From assembly GCA_002733905.1 (NCBI GenBank), contig NVXK01000016.1:1-64000 (forward strand): DNA of 64,000 nt, read 5' to 3'. Under the pieces are notes generated by a model. That model did no database searches. It was not told the origin of the DNA and saw only the letters and a program-made list of their open reading frames with translations. Positions 30,953-40,205 of this stretch are shown here, in pieces. Source of the DNA: Robiginitomaculum sp. (GTDB taxonomy: Bacteria > Pseudomonadota > Alphaproteobacteria > Caulobacterales > Maricaulaceae). Position 1 is the first letter of the stretch; every line of letters starts with the position of its first letter. A program made the position numbers and the translations under genes.

Positions 30953-33121
30953 TTAGTCTTTCTGCGGTGCGAAACCTCTATCACGCATCAAGGCATCAAC
31001 AGTGACGTCACGACCTTTAAATGCACGGAAGGCCTCAGCGCTATCAATAGTATTACCTACAGACATGATGTTATCGCGAAGTGATTTCGCAACGGTCTTG
31101 TCATAAAAACTTCCCGCTTCTTTAAAACTCTCAGCCGCGTCAGATGTCAAAGTATCTGCCCAGAGATAACTATAATAGCCCGCATGATAACCGCCTGAGA
31201 AAATATGATTAAAGTGCGGTGTTCTATGACGCATAACGATTTGCTCTGGCATGCCGAGCGCGGTAAGGGTTTCACGTTCAAACTTATCCGCGTCAATTGG
31301 CTCACCACCAGCCATATGAAGTTTCATATCAATCAGTGCGCTGGCGAGGTATTCAGTCGTTGCAAAACCTTGATTGAAATTCCCTGCCTTTGAGATTTTA
31401 TCCAAGAGAGCTTGCGGAATAGGTGCGCCAGTTTTGTAATGCACAGCATATGTATTCAAAATTTCAGGTGTGGTTAGCCAATGTTCATTCAATTGCGATG
31501 GAAATTCTACATAGTCACGCGACACAGATGTGCCAGATAAACTCGGGTAGATCACGTCAGAGTTAAGCCCATGCAAAGCATGTCCAAATTCATGAAACAT
31601 GGTTTCTGCGTCTGACCAAGAGATCAGAACAACTTCGCCTTCCGCGCCTTTAACAAAATTAGAGTTATTGGACACAATAATTGTCGTTGGGTTTTTCGGG
31701 TCCAGTTTTTCTTGAGTGCGGTACGCATTCATCCATGCGCCAGAGCGTTTGCCAATACGTGCGTAGGGGTCGAAATACCAAAGGCCGATATGATCGCCTT
31801 TTGGGCTTGAAACCTCCCATACACGTACATCTTCATGATATACAGGCACATTGGTGATTTGATTGAACTGGAAGCCATATAACTCCCCCGCAGCCCAGAA
31901 CATGCCTTCACGGAGTTTTTCCATTTGCAAATATGGTTTCACTTCATTGAAGTCGAGGTCATATTTTGCAAGGCGAACTTTCTCTGCGTAATAACGGTAA
32001 TCCCAAGGTTTAATGCTTAGATTAGCCTTTTCGGCGTCAGCAACTGCTTGCATGTCTGCAACTTCTTCTTTGGCGCGGTTAACTGCGTGCGGCCATATTT
32101 TTTCCATGAGTGCAATGGCATTTTCAGGCGTGCGCGCCATTTGGTTTTCGAGTTTCCAATGGGCATGGGTTTCATAGCCGAGGAGTTTTGCGCGTTTTGC
32201 ACGGATTTGTAAAATTTCGGAAATAATCGCATTATTGTCGAACTCACCACCATTATCACCACGGTTATAATAATTGTTCCAAACGATTTCACGCAAAGGA
32301 CGGTTTTTTGAATAGGTGAGGAATGGATCCATTGACGAGCGAGTATTTGTAATGGCCCACTGGCCTTCTTTTTCACGTGTCGTGGCAGCATTGGCCATAG
32401 AGCTGAGGAGCCAGTCTGGTAGGCCTTCCAAATCTGTTTTATCAGATATAAATGTCACATAGCCTTGTTCATCATGAAGCACGTTTTGGCCAAATTTGGT
32501 CGTTAATGTCGCAAGACGTGAATTGAGCGTGCTCATCGTGGCTTTATCTGCTGTGTTAAGGTTAGCGCCGCCACGGACAAAGCCTTTGTAATAATCATCA
32601 ACAAGGCGTTTTTGTTCGTCGCTCAGACCATCCATGTTTTCATAGACGGTTTTTACACGTGCAAACAATGCTGCATTTTGAGTGTAACTATCACCAAGGG
32701 CTGCAAATTTAGGGGACATTTCAGCTTGGATATCACCAATGTCGCCAATATTTAAATTACCTGCATGCACACCAAAAATTGTCGAAGCGCGGTCGAGGGC
32801 GCTCCCAGATTTTTCAAGGTTTACAATCGTGTTCTCAAAACTAGCGGCCTCTGAATTGTTCGCAATGCGTTCTATGTCAGCTTTTGACATTGCGATGCCT
32901 TTATCGAGAGTCGCTGCGAGGGTTGCAACATCAACTTTATCCCACGGCGGTACGCCGCCAAAGGGGCCTTTCCAACTGTCGAGTAAAACATTTCCGGTCA
33001 TTACGTCATTAATAATTTCACTTGTCATATGTGTTTTATCTTCTTTGGTGGGGGTAGGGCTACACGCAGCGAGGTTAAAAGCGAGGAGTGTAGCGAGAGT
33101 AAGTGTGATATTGTTTTTCAT
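30953..33121 (-). CDS. M3 family metallopeptidase lipoprotein (Dcp-like)
   Basis: A 722-residue oligopeptidase. The signal peptide ends in a lipobox L-A-A-C (C20), so the enzyme is probably anchored in a membrane facing the periplasm. The thermolysin-type zinc motif H-E-F-G-H is at about residue 505, with the third ligand Glu expected ~25 residues later (Y-V-E-F-P-S-Q). The C-terminal F-S-G-G-Y-H-A-G-Y-Y-S-Y segment is the substrate-binding Tyr/His loop typical of peptidyl-dipeptidase Dcp. Likely role: trimming imported or periplasmic peptides. ATG 33121 has AGGGAT upstream. Confidence 0.93.
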   Translation of the reverse strand: MKNNITLTLATLLAFNLAACSPTPTKEDKTHMTSEIINDVMTGNVLLDSWKGPFGGVPPWDKVDVATLAATLDKGIAMSKADIERIANNSEAASFENTIVNLEKSGSALDRASTIFGVHAGNLNIGDIGDIQAEMSPKFAALGDSYTQNAALFARVKTVYENMDGLSDEQKRLVDDYYKGFVRGGANLNTADKATMSTLNSRLATLTTKFGQNVLHDEQGYVTFISDKTDLEGLPDWLLSSMANAATTREKEGQWAITNTRSSMDPFLTYSKNRPLREIVWNNYYNRGDNGGEFDNNAIISEILQIRAKRAKLLGYETHAHWKLENQMARTPENAIALMEKIWPHAVNRAKEEVADMQAVADAEKANLSIKPWDYRYYAEKVRLAKYDLDFNEVKPYLQMEKLREGMFWAAGELYGFQFNQITNVPVYHEDVRVWEVSSPKGDHIGLWYFDPYARIGKRSGAWMNAYRTQEKLDPKNPTTIIVSNNSNFVKGAEGEVVLISWSDAETMFHEFGHALHGLNSDVIYPSLSGTSVSRDYVEFPSQLNEHWLTTPEILNTYAVHYKTGAPIPQALLDKISKAGNFNQGFATTEYLASALIDMKLHMAGGEPIDADKFERETLTALGMPEQIVMRHRTPHFNHIFSGGYHAGYYSYLWADTLTSDAAESFKEAGSFYDKTVAKSLRDNIMSVGNTIDSAEAFRAFKGRDVTVDALMRDRGFAPQKD

Positions 33122-33182
33122 TGTGCATCCCTAGAATTATTGTTGTTGTTATTATTATTGGCCCAATACTGAAAGTATAATA

Positions 33183-35501
33183 CTACTTATTGCTAGCTTT
33201 ACAATACTCCTCACAACCAATTGATATGGGTGTGTAAATATGTGCGCGGTCACCACTATGTAGAGGCGCAGAAATATCTGCGCGTAGTTTTTCCATTCCC
33301 TCTAATTGCTCAAGTTTTAAACTTAAACTATCAATGATTGCCATATTAAGTACTTGGTCAGCAGGGCCCTTGATCACGACATTATACGTATTTAGCGCGG
33401 CACCGCGAATGGCTACAGGGCGACGATATGCACTCACGCGGTAATCTGCGGCCATCTGTCCGTTGATTTCCACAGAGTACGGAATACTTTCCGCATCGAA
33501 ACCAATATTAAGAGCGTAGCCCGCATTTGACGAACGAATGTTTAGGGTTAGCGTTCTGATGTCGCCTGAAACTATATTGTCAATAATTGTATAAACTGGT
33601 GGCAAGAATTTGGCGGGGCTTGCTTTTTTAGCAACGGCTTTTCCCCATAATATATTCATCAAGCCATAAGGTTTAATGGATGTTTCAAAACCTGCAGCTT
33701 TCAGAAATACTTCGTCTTGTCGAGTAGATGTTTCGGATATCCAAGCCGCTTTACCTGTTTCATACCCCTGCACATAAACCAGATTGTGTGCACGGGGATG
33801 TTTTGTATTAAAGCCAGGCAGAGAGAAGGAAATAAAGGTACAGCATATCATCAAGACGCCAAACCCAATGCCAAGTTTTTCAGAAATTCTGCGCGGTGTG
33901 GCCACAAATATTGGCAAGAGAGTCATGCTAAACAAAATAAGCGGTAATATGCGTATGGCAGATTGCTTGTAATGCACAATGACTTCGATAGCGATATAGT
34001 GATAAACCGCCATATAAAGCGCAAGGATAAGGCCTATGTGGGCCGCGACGCTTAGGCGCTCATGCTTGCGCCAGATATCAATCATAGCTCCCAACGTGAT
34101 ACCAAGGGCGGGTATCAAGAAAATATAACTCGCGCCGCTTACATATATAGACAATGCCAATGCTATGACTGAAAACACAATACCGTTCATAATAACAAGG
34201 GCATTATAATCGAGCCAGCGTTTCATAAGTTGCGTTACGCTCCAACCGACAAATAGGCTTGCAAACAATATAGCAAGGCGTCCAGGCCAAGGTTGAGGGT
34301 GGTCTAAATAAAATAAATCAGGCCATCGTCCCAATGGAAATGATAATAGCCAGCCCATAAGCGGGGAGGCGATCATAACAGCAATCACTGCACCGAGACT
34401 CCCGAGGATGAAGGTTAACCCAAAAGCCGTGTCCGTCTTACTAAATGTGCGTGATTTGAATTTTGCAAACCCTAAAAGAAGGAGCGCCCAAATAGACAGG
34501 GGAAGGTTCAAGCCCGCATTCCAATGCAACAACACCTTGCCAAACACATCAATATATGTGGCGTTTACTGTGCCGTTCAATGCTTCTAAGTCTGCATTGC
34601 CAAAGGCATGAACTGCCGCCAGCATATTATCACCATGATGTTGCAGGCTCGTTTTATCCAAATTCTCTACAGTGTCATGCTTGGAGTGATATAATGCGAC
34701 ATCTCCAGTAAATGCATAATTTAATCCCATGATTCCCTGTTTTTTATAGATGGAATAGTCTGTATCATTTGGCAGGCGTGAATAAATTTCATAAGATAAT
34801 GAAGTCGCCGCTGGGCGAGGGGTATGACGCGCATATCCTTTTATGAGTGCCAAATTACCGTCGCTAGTTTCAAACATTGAACTTGGGCCAGAAGCACCTC
34901 GTGATTCAAGGTTGATCACAAGCTTTACATTTTTTATCATTGTACCACGGTCAGTAAATTCCTGTGCACCGCGAAGCCCACCTTCTTCACCATCGGTAAT
35001 CAGAAACAAAATATCATTTTTAAGAGGAGGGGTGGTTTTAAGTATCCGTGCAATTTCTAGCATGGCAACAACGCCAACGCCGTCATCTGCGGCAGCAGGG
35101 CCAGCAGGTACGCTGTCATAATGAGATGTCAGCATAATCGTATTATTGCTATCAGTATTGGTACCTTTCAACACAACAACAATATTTTCAATCTCGGTAC
35201 AGCCTGGATAATGTAGAGTACATCCGAGCCCTTTTTGTATTTCGGGGGTATAGCCCATATCGACAAATTTTTTCTCGATAGCTTTGCGAATGCGTAGGTT
35301 TTCAAGGCTACCACTTGGATGGGCCTGATTGTTACCAACCAGAGATTCCAGTTCAGCAAAGGCTCGCATTGCCGAAAACTGATCTGTTGGTGCATTGACA
35401 GATTTAGGGTGAGGCCCCTGTGTCAGTGAAGACAGTCCCCAAAATACACAAAAAACCAAGAGCGAGAGTATAGTAAAATAACGGTATGTTGAATTTATCA
35501 T
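33183..35501 (-). CDS. M28 family zinc peptidase with C-terminal multi-spanning membrane domain
   Basis: A 772-residue protein; ATG 35501 is preferred over the in-frame TTG at 35516. An N-terminal membrane anchor (~8-28) is followed by an M28 aminopeptidase domain: S-H-Y-D-S-V (first His and Asp), A-A-D-D-G-V-G (bridging Asp), D-G-E-E-G-G-L (catalytic Glu), N-L-E-S-R-G-A and a final H-S-K-H-D-T. About nine hydrophobic helices follow (residues ~320-560), then a C-terminal beta-rich domain outside the membrane. This resembles ER Fxna/ERMP1-type M28 proteins. The peptidase domain probably faces the periplasm; substrate unknown. Confidence 0.88.
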   Translation of the reverse strand: MINSTYRYFTILSLLVFCVFWGLSSLTQGPHPKSVNAPTDQFSAMRAFAELESLVGNNQAHPSGSLENLRIRKAIEKKFVDMGYTPEIQKGLGCTLHYPGCTEIENIVVVLKGTNTDSNNTIMLTSHYDSVPAGPAAADDGVGVVAMLEIARILKTTPPLKNDILFLITDGEEGGLRGAQEFTDRGTMIKNVKLVINLESRGASGPSSMFETSDGNLALIKGYARHTPRPAATSLSYEIYSRLPNDTDYSIYKKQGIMGLNYAFTGDVALYHSKHDTVENLDKTSLQHHGDNMLAAVHAFGNADLEALNGTVNATYIDVFGKVLLHWNAGLNLPLSIWALLLLGFAKFKSRTFSKTDTAFGLTFILGSLGAVIAVMIASPLMGWLLSFPLGRWPDLFYLDHPQPWPGRLAILFASLFVGWSVTQLMKRWLDYNALVIMNGIVFSVIALALSIYVSGASYIFLIPALGITLGAMIDIWRKHERLSVAAHIGLILALYMAVYHYIAIEVIVHYKQSAIRILPLILFSMTLLPIFVATPRRISEKLGIGFGVLMICCTFISFSLPGFNTKHPRAHNLVYVQGYETGKAAWISETSTRQDEVFLKAAGFETSIKPYGLMNILWGKAVAKKASPAKFLPPVYTIIDNIVSGDIRTLTLNIRSSNAGYALNIGFDAESIPYSVEINGQMAADYRVSAYRRPVAIRGAALNTYNVVIKGPADQVLNMAIIDSLSLKLEQLEGMEKLRADISAPLHSGDRAHIYTPISIGCEEYCKASNK

Positions 35502-35581
35502 GCATTTTCTTAACAAGATTATATAGTCTTGAAAAGGGGAATAAATATGGGTTATTTGTTAGTCGCAATAAAAACAAACGA

Positions 35582-36343
35582 TTAAGCAGATTTCTTTACA
35601 TCAATCAGGGACAAATAGGCATAAGAAAACTTATAAACATCACCAGGCCACCGCGCACTCACGAGGTTGCGGTCAACAACGACAAACCCTTTTTGGGGTG
35701 ATTTTTTTGTACCAAATACCGGCAAAAACGGCCCCGTTTTAAAATCTTTCTTTCGGGCTAAAACACTGCTGACTTCATCTTGTACTGTTTGTATATAGGT
35801 TTGATAGTGCAGCCCCATAGTCTTTTGCGTAAGCCTAAGCGCTATTTTTTCTTGAAAATTGTTAAGTCCTGTGACGCGATATCCATGCAATATCGACTGC
35901 CCGCTTTCATCAAGTGTGCGCGCCAATGCCAGCACGCCATGACAAACTGATCCCACAGGGGCTTTGCGTGCAAAGAAATGGCGACATATGGAAAACACAT
36001 GTTCAGATTCCAAATAGGGTTTCATGCCCTTTGCGTGTCCGCCCGGGAGTAGCAATCCGTCAAAGTCTTGCGGAGAGACATTTTGCCAAGAGAATGGGGA
36101 GTTGAAATGTGTATCTTTGCTCATTTCGTCATAAACACGTTTATTCGCAGGGCGAATTGCGAGTGAGCCTAACATGCCTGTTAACCCATCACCTGTGAGT
36201 GTAATCTTGTCACATTGTGCAATACTGCCATCTTGCGTCGCAAAAAAGACCTCATGACCAGCCTGCGTGAGTATTTGCCACGGTATTGCGGATTCCGTTG
36301 GATCAAAGTCTGTGTTGGGGAGAAGCATAAGAATTTTGGACAT
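35582..36343 (-). CDS. DJ-1/PfpI family protein (type 1 GATase-like)
   Basis: A 253-residue protein of the DJ-1/PfpI superfamily. The nucleophile-elbow cysteine is C134 in V-G-S-V-C-H-G-V-L-A-L-A-R, and the L-L-L-P-G-G-H-A-K-G-M segment (~97-107) forms the oxyanion region. The start K-I-L-M-L-L-P-N-T-D-F-D-P-T-E-S is typical of the Hsp31-like or BbLPS subgroup with larger insertions. Possible activities are glyoxalase, chaperone or isonitrile-hydratase-like; not resolved. Start ATG 36343. Confidence 0.85.
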   Translation of the reverse strand: MSKILMLLPNTDFDPTESAIPWQILTQAGHEVFFATQDGSIAQCDKITLTGDGLTGMLGSLAIRPANKRVYDEMSKDTHFNSPFSWQNVSPQDFDGLLLPGGHAKGMKPYLESEHVFSICRHFFARKAPVGSVCHGVLALARTLDESGQSILHGYRVTGLNNFQEKIALRLTQKTMGLHYQTYIQTVQDEVSSVLARKKDFKTGPFLPVFGTKKSPQKGFVVVDRNLVSARWPGDVYKFSYAYLSLIDVKKSA

Positions 36344-36376
36344 GAATTCAGTGTAGCGATTCTATTTACTGAGGCA

Positions 36377-36405
36377 AATAAAAAACCCTCCGAAGAAGGC
36401 TTTTT
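36377..36405 (-). terminator. Bidirectional intrinsic terminator with UUCG loop
   Basis: Read on the minus strand: five A, then CCTTC-TTCG-GAGGG and six T. The stem is 36386-36399 on +. It follows the glycine-zipper gene and precedes the DJ-1 gene; the flanking A and T runs let it work in both directions. Confidence 0.8.
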
Positions 36406-36451
36406 ACAAAAGTAAAATTAGTCAGCTATATTTAGTTTTAGTCTGCTATAT

Positions 36452-37168
36452 TTAGTGATGTGTATTGCAGGTATATTTTCCGTGATAGTGACGCTGGCTA
36501 TGCCTACGTGATACAGGTCGGGAATGCCCGTGGTTTTGATAACGGGTATTGTAAACCTGACGACCCGAATATGTTGGCGCGCGATAGCTGGTCGTCCTAA
36601 TGTTGCGTGTCGAATATACAGGTGCAGGGTAAGTCGTTGTGCTGATGGGGTAAGTGACCGTATTCGTAGAATATGTTGTCCCGTGCCTTACACCTCCACG
36701 ATTAGCCCCATAAGTTGGATTGTTATATACTGGATGTGTGGAATAGGTAATTTGGTCTGGATATTGCTGTATTGTCGAGTATTGAGTACTTCCATATTGT
36801 CCATTCCCGTATGTAGGTTGTGTGCTTGAATAACCACCAGAGCCATATGTAGTGGAGGGGGTGGAAACATAAACGGGATCACAATCAACAGTTTTATCAG
36901 CAATGCCTGCACCTGCAAGCCCGCCTAAAACCGCGCCAATTGCGCTACCTTCAGTACGGGCGCCATTTCCCGACACCTGAGACCCAATGACACCGCCAGC
37001 AATCGCACCGATTACACCGCCCAAGAGTTTCTTGTCACTCTCTTTGCTCTTACATTTATCATGAGCATTATATTGGGATGGTTGATAATATTGTGTTTGG
37101 GCAAGAGAAATACTTGGTACCAAAGCTGTAATCGCAAGCAGTCCAAACGTTTGATATAATTTTTTCAT
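36452..37168 (-). CDS. Glycine-zipper 2TM surface protein with Tyr/Ser/Thr-rich C-terminus
   Basis: A 238-residue exported protein. ATG 37168 follows GGAG and gives a proper signal peptide (L-Y-Q-T-F-G-L-L-A-I-T-A-L-V, cleavage after S-L-A-Q); the frame is open further upstream without a start signal. Residues ~45-90 form a glycine zipper (G-G-V-I-G-A-I-A-G-G-V-I-G-S and G-A-V-L-G-G-L-A-G-A-G), as in the 17-kDa antigen family of outer-membrane proteins. The remaining half is low-complexity Tyr, Ser, Thr, Pro and His. There is no lipobox. Probably envelope-associated; function unknown. Confidence 0.8.
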   Translation of the reverse strand: MKKLYQTFGLLAITALVPSISLAQTQYYQPSQYNAHDKCKSKESDKKLLGGVIGAIAGGVIGSQVSGNGARTEGSAIGAVLGGLAGAGIADKTVDCDPVYVSTPSTTYGSGGYSSTQPTYGNGQYGSTQYSTIQQYPDQITYSTHPVYNNPTYGANRGGVRHGTTYSTNTVTYPISTTTYPAPVYSTRNIRTTSYRAPTYSGRQVYNTRYQNHGHSRPVSRRHSQRHYHGKYTCNTHH

Positions 37169-37510
37169 ATTGTAACTCCACATGTTGATTTTCAAACCCG
37201 AATTATGTCGAGTCGAACCGTCTATGTTTGGATACAATTTTAAACGTGAAGGGTAGCTGACACATCTTGTTATTTTACATTCATATAAAATAGCAGATAT
37301 GAGTGTAACAGGCATTGTTATGAACAGTATGTACGGCCTGCATGCCTACTACCCAAGGGATGATCAGCCTGTTACACTCAAATTGAGTATAACTATATTT
37401 TCTTCAATTAAAATGACAAATGTCACTTTTTATTAAAAAAAACTGAAAAAAATGCGATATTCTAGGTATTCAGGCGTGTATTTGAAAAATAATTATACTT
37501 TAAGGGGAAA
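37169..37510. other. Intergenic region with inverted repeats
   Basis: 342 bases without a supportable gene between the glycine-zipper gene and tRNA-Phe. It holds a 14-bp perfect inverted repeat (37300-37380), a short palindrome TGACA-AA-TGTCA (37413-37424) and a long A-rich tract. The promoter of the glycine-zipper gene must lie here; I cannot place it with confidence. Confidence 0.5.
37300..37380. repeat. 81-bp element bounded by 14-bp perfect inverted repeats
   Basis: TGAGTGTAACAGGC (37300-37313) and GCCTGTTACACTCA (37367-37380) are perfect inverted repeats around 53 bases that include GGC-CTGCAT-GCC (37335-37346). No poly-T follows, so it is not a standard terminator. A short MITE/REP-like element or a structured RNA are the alternatives. 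Confidence 0.5.
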
Positions 37511-37586
37511 TGGTGGCCGCACCTGGATTTGAACCAGGGACACACGGATTTTCAATCCGTTGCTCTACCAACTGAGCTATGCGGCC
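37511..37586 (-). tRNA. tRNA-Phe(GAA)
   Basis: Complete class I tRNA on the minus strand. The acceptor stem GGCCGCA pairs with TGCGGCC, the D-loop is AGCTCAGTTGGTAGAGC, the anticodon stem-loop is ACGGA-TTGAAAA-TCCGT with anticodon GAA, and the T-arm is CCTGG-TTCAAAT-CCAGG. The CCA end is encoded (37511-37513 on the complement). All four arms pair well. Confidence 0.97.
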
Positions 37587-37924
37587 ATCAACAAATACAT
37601 CTATTTGTATCTAGAGGCGGCGTTATAAGCGAAGGCTAGGCGACTGTCTATGGGGAAAGTGCCAAGTTTTAATTTTTTATTGCTTTCGTTGTGATCAACC
37701 TCGCTATGAGAGATAAAAGAAAGATACACCAAAAAGAGAATTTTATACATCACAGATACATGACACGCAAAATAACGGTTATTCTGGAGAGAAGCCGAGT
37801 CATCTTGACCATGCCTGCAATGCCCATAGGACTTGAAGTTTTGCATTTTAGCGATATACACATTTTTATGGAAACTCTAGATATGAGTCGGCCTTTTTAA
37901 TGAAAATTCTAAATGTGAGCCAGT
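37587..37924. other. Intergenic region upstream of tRNA-Phe and the DUF442 gene
   Basis: 338 bases with divergent neighbours. Besides the tRNA-Phe promoter (37622-37650) there is a hairpin ACAAATA-CATC-TATTTGT at 37591-37608 in the tRNA leader. Open frames on both strands here lack ribosome binding sites and protein-like composition, so I see no gene. Confidence 0.5.
37622..37650 (-). promoter_or_regulatory. Promoter of tRNA-Phe
   Basis: On the minus strand TAGACA (37650-37645) and TATAAC (37627-37622) are separated by exactly 17 bp, both five of six to consensus. Initiation near 37615 leaves a ~29-nt leader before the mature 5' end at 37586. Confidence 0.6.
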
Positions 37925-38356
37925 ATGAGTGATTTCAAAAAACTATCTGATGAAGTATCCGTATATGGGCAAATCTCTGAAAACCAAATGCCTTTGATTG
38001 CAAAGGCAGAGTTTAAATCTATTATTTGTAATCGGCCAGATCAAGAAATGCCAATGCAACCCACATTCTCTGTGCTTGAAGAGGCTGCAAAAACACACGG
38101 AATAGAATCCGTCTTTATTCCTATGTCGATGGGGGCGCTTGATTTGGAGGTCGTTACGATGATGCAAACTGAATTGAAAAAACTTCCAAAGCCTATACTT
38201 GTTTTTTGTGGGAGTGGTATGCGTTCGACGCTTTTATGGTGTTTTGCAAATGCATCAGAACTTGGTGTAGATGAAATACTTTCGCGCGCACAACATGCAG
38301 GTTACAATCTGGAACAGTTTCGCACCTCCCTCGAACACTACAGCGCTCAAGAATAG
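37925..38356 (+). CDS. DUF442 / TIGR01244-type phosphatase-fold protein
   Basis: A 143-residue protein of the TIGR01244/DUF442 family (dual-specificity phosphatase fold, sometimes called beta-lactamase hydrolase-like). The P-loop is F-C-G-S-G-M-R-S with Cys-X5-Arg form; the N-terminus (L-S-D-E-V-S-V-Y-G-Q-I) and N-R-P-D-Q-E are family marks. In relatives it is fused or linked to sulfide and persulfide metabolism. Here it lies 6 bp before a SulP transporter gene, which suggests a role around sulfate, bicarbonate or another anion. Substrate unknown. Confidence 0.82.
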   Translation: MSDFKKLSDEVSVYGQISENQMPLIAKAEFKSIICNRPDQEMPMQPTFSVLEEAAKTHGIESVFIPMSMGALDLEVVTMMQTELKKLPKPILVFCGSGMRSTLLWCFANASELGVDEILSRAQHAGYNLEQFRTSLEHYSAQE

Positions 38357-38362
38357 TCATAG

Positions 38363-40108
38363 ATGAGCCTTCGCACCGCAATCTATAATAATTATGAATG
38401 GCTAAATGGATATCGGCGTGGCTATTTAATTGGTGATTTTATTTCAGCGGTCATACTCTCCGTTCTTCTCATTCCGCAATCCCTCGCATATGCATTATTG
38501 GCAGGCTTGCCACCGCAAGTGGGGTTGTATGCGGCTATTTTTCCCTCAATCGCTTATGCTTTTTTTGGGTCTTCGCGCTTTTTAGCCGTTGGCCCTGTGG
38601 CAATTACGTCCTTAATGACAATGGCTGTGATTTCACAAATGCCAGAAGAGTTACGTTTGATCAGCGCGGCTATGCTCGCCATAATGGCAGGTGGTTTTCT
38701 CGCCGTATTTGGCTTGCTACGAGGTGGCTCACTTGCGACATTTTTTAGCCGCCCCGTTGTATCCGCATATATCACAGGTGCAGCCATCCTCATCATACTG
38801 AGCCAGATTAAATACATACTTCAAATCGAGATTGAAGGCCGTCGTTTTGCAGAAATGGTCCCGTCACTGATTTCAAATTTTAGTGACGCGCTTCTTATGC
38901 CCAGCCTTATCGGCGTTGGGACAATCCTTAGCCTTTATGTGCTTAATCGTTATTGCCTAAGATGGTTGCGCCTTGCTGGTTTGAAAAAACGACACGCACG
39001 TTTAATTATCAAACTTAGCCCAATTCTTGTGATTGCCGTCGCAACGGTGGCGACCGCGACACTTGGACTTGAACAAAAACACGGCGTTGCAACAGTTGGC
39101 AATATTCCCGCCAACTTGCCTCATTTCGTGTTTCCATTATCAGATTTAGGGCACTGGAAAAGCTTGATCGTTTCTGCGCTTCTTATCAGTCTTGTCGGCT
39201 TTGTTGATAGTGTATCCATCGGCCAAACACTGGCCGCGCGAAATCGAACCCGCGTAGACCCAAACAAAGAACTTCTTGGGGTAGGCGTTGCGAATATTGC
39301 CGCTGGACTTACGGGGGCATACCCTGTCGCAGGCAGTTTATCCCGTTCTGCCATCAATTATTCAACAGGCGCTAAAAGCCCACTTGTTGGCGTAATGACC
39401 GCAGTGATTGTGGCGATTGCCGTGCTTACCATTCTGCCGTTCTTGAAGTCCATGCCACTTGCAACCCTTGCCGGCCTTATTATTTACTCATGTTTCAGCC
39501 TGCTGAATTTCAAAGAGATTTGGCAAACATGGTGTTATTCTAAAGCAGATGCATGGACCGCAATTGGTGCTTTTTGTGCCGTGTTACTCGTTGGCATTCA
39601 ATACGGGGTACTGATCGGCACAATCCTTTCAATGGTATTCCATATTCGTTTGACCCTAAAGCCTCATACTGTGGAGGTTGGGCGTTTTCTAGGAACGGAG
39701 CATTACCGTGACGCAGATCTCTATACGGTAGAAGAATTTGATGAAGTCAAAACACTTCGTATTGACGAAAGCCTCTATTTTGCCAATGCCCGTTTCCTTG
39801 AAGATACAATCGCAAAATTGGTCGTAAAATACCCGAAAATGGAAAATTTAGTGCTTATGTGTCCAGCGGTAAACCGCATTGATGCGAGTGCGTTAGAAAG
39901 CCTCCTCGTGATCAATGCGCGTTTAGATGAGCATGATATTAAGCTCCATTTGTCCGAGCTTCACGCCCTTGTTCGGGAAAGACTACATCGCTCAACTTTC
40001 CTTGAGAAACTCACTGGTGAAATATTTTTCACTCAGCACGAAGCCATAGAGGCATTGCGCCCAGAACCAGACTGGTCACAGTTCTCGGATCATATCGATA
40101 TTCATTAG
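38363..40108 (+). CDS. SulP family anion transporter with STAS domain
   Basis: A 581-residue inner-membrane transporter of the SLC26/SulP family. The N-terminal signature G-D-F-I-S-A-V, then P-Q-S-L-A-Y-A-L-L-A-G-L-P-P-Q-V-G-L-Y (~34-52), is unmistakable. Around 10-14 membrane helices follow to ~residue 420, with the later F-V-D-S-V-S-I-G-Q segment. A cytoplasmic STAS domain (~440-565) closes the protein. Substrate could be sulfate, bicarbonate or C4-dicarboxylate; not decided by sequence. Probably cotranscribed with the DUF442 gene. Confidence 0.93.
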   Translation: MSLRTAIYNNYEWLNGYRRGYLIGDFISAVILSVLLIPQSLAYALLAGLPPQVGLYAAIFPSIAYAFFGSSRFLAVGPVAITSLMTMAVISQMPEELRLISAAMLAIMAGGFLAVFGLLRGGSLATFFSRPVVSAYITGAAILIILSQIKYILQIEIEGRRFAEMVPSLISNFSDALLMPSLIGVGTILSLYVLNRYCLRWLRLAGLKKRHARLIIKLSPILVIAVATVATATLGLEQKHGVATVGNIPANLPHFVFPLSDLGHWKSLIVSALLISLVGFVDSVSIGQTLAARNRTRVDPNKELLGVGVANIAAGLTGAYPVAGSLSRSAINYSTGAKSPLVGVMTAVIVAIAVLTILPFLKSMPLATLAGLIIYSCFSLLNFKEIWQTWCYSKADAWTAIGAFCAVLLVGIQYGVLIGTILSMVFHIRLTLKPHTVEVGRFLGTEHYRDADLYTVEEFDEVKTLRIDESLYFANARFLEDTIAKLVVKYPKMENLVLMCPAVNRIDASALESLLVINARLDEHDIKLHLSELHALVRERLHRSTFLEKLTGEIFFTQHEAIEALRPEPDWSQFSDHIDIH

Positions 40109-40205
40109 AAATAAGACTTTCTTTTTACCCTCAAACACTGCTATCTTGTGCGCGAATAGGCTTAGCGGCGCTTTTTTTTGCGACCAGCCAGAAAGTAGAG
40201 AGAGA

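Noticed and set aside
32739..33134. Plus-strand open frame opposite the M3 peptidase, and similar long frames opposite other minus genes
   Set aside because: These are shadows of well-supported genes. Their translations have no recognisable domains or start signals.
37691..37900. A 69-residue open frame upstream of the DUF442 gene
   Set aside because: It has no ribosome binding site, a basic low-complexity composition and overlaps the tRNA-Phe promoter region on the other strand. Chance open frame in an intergenic region.
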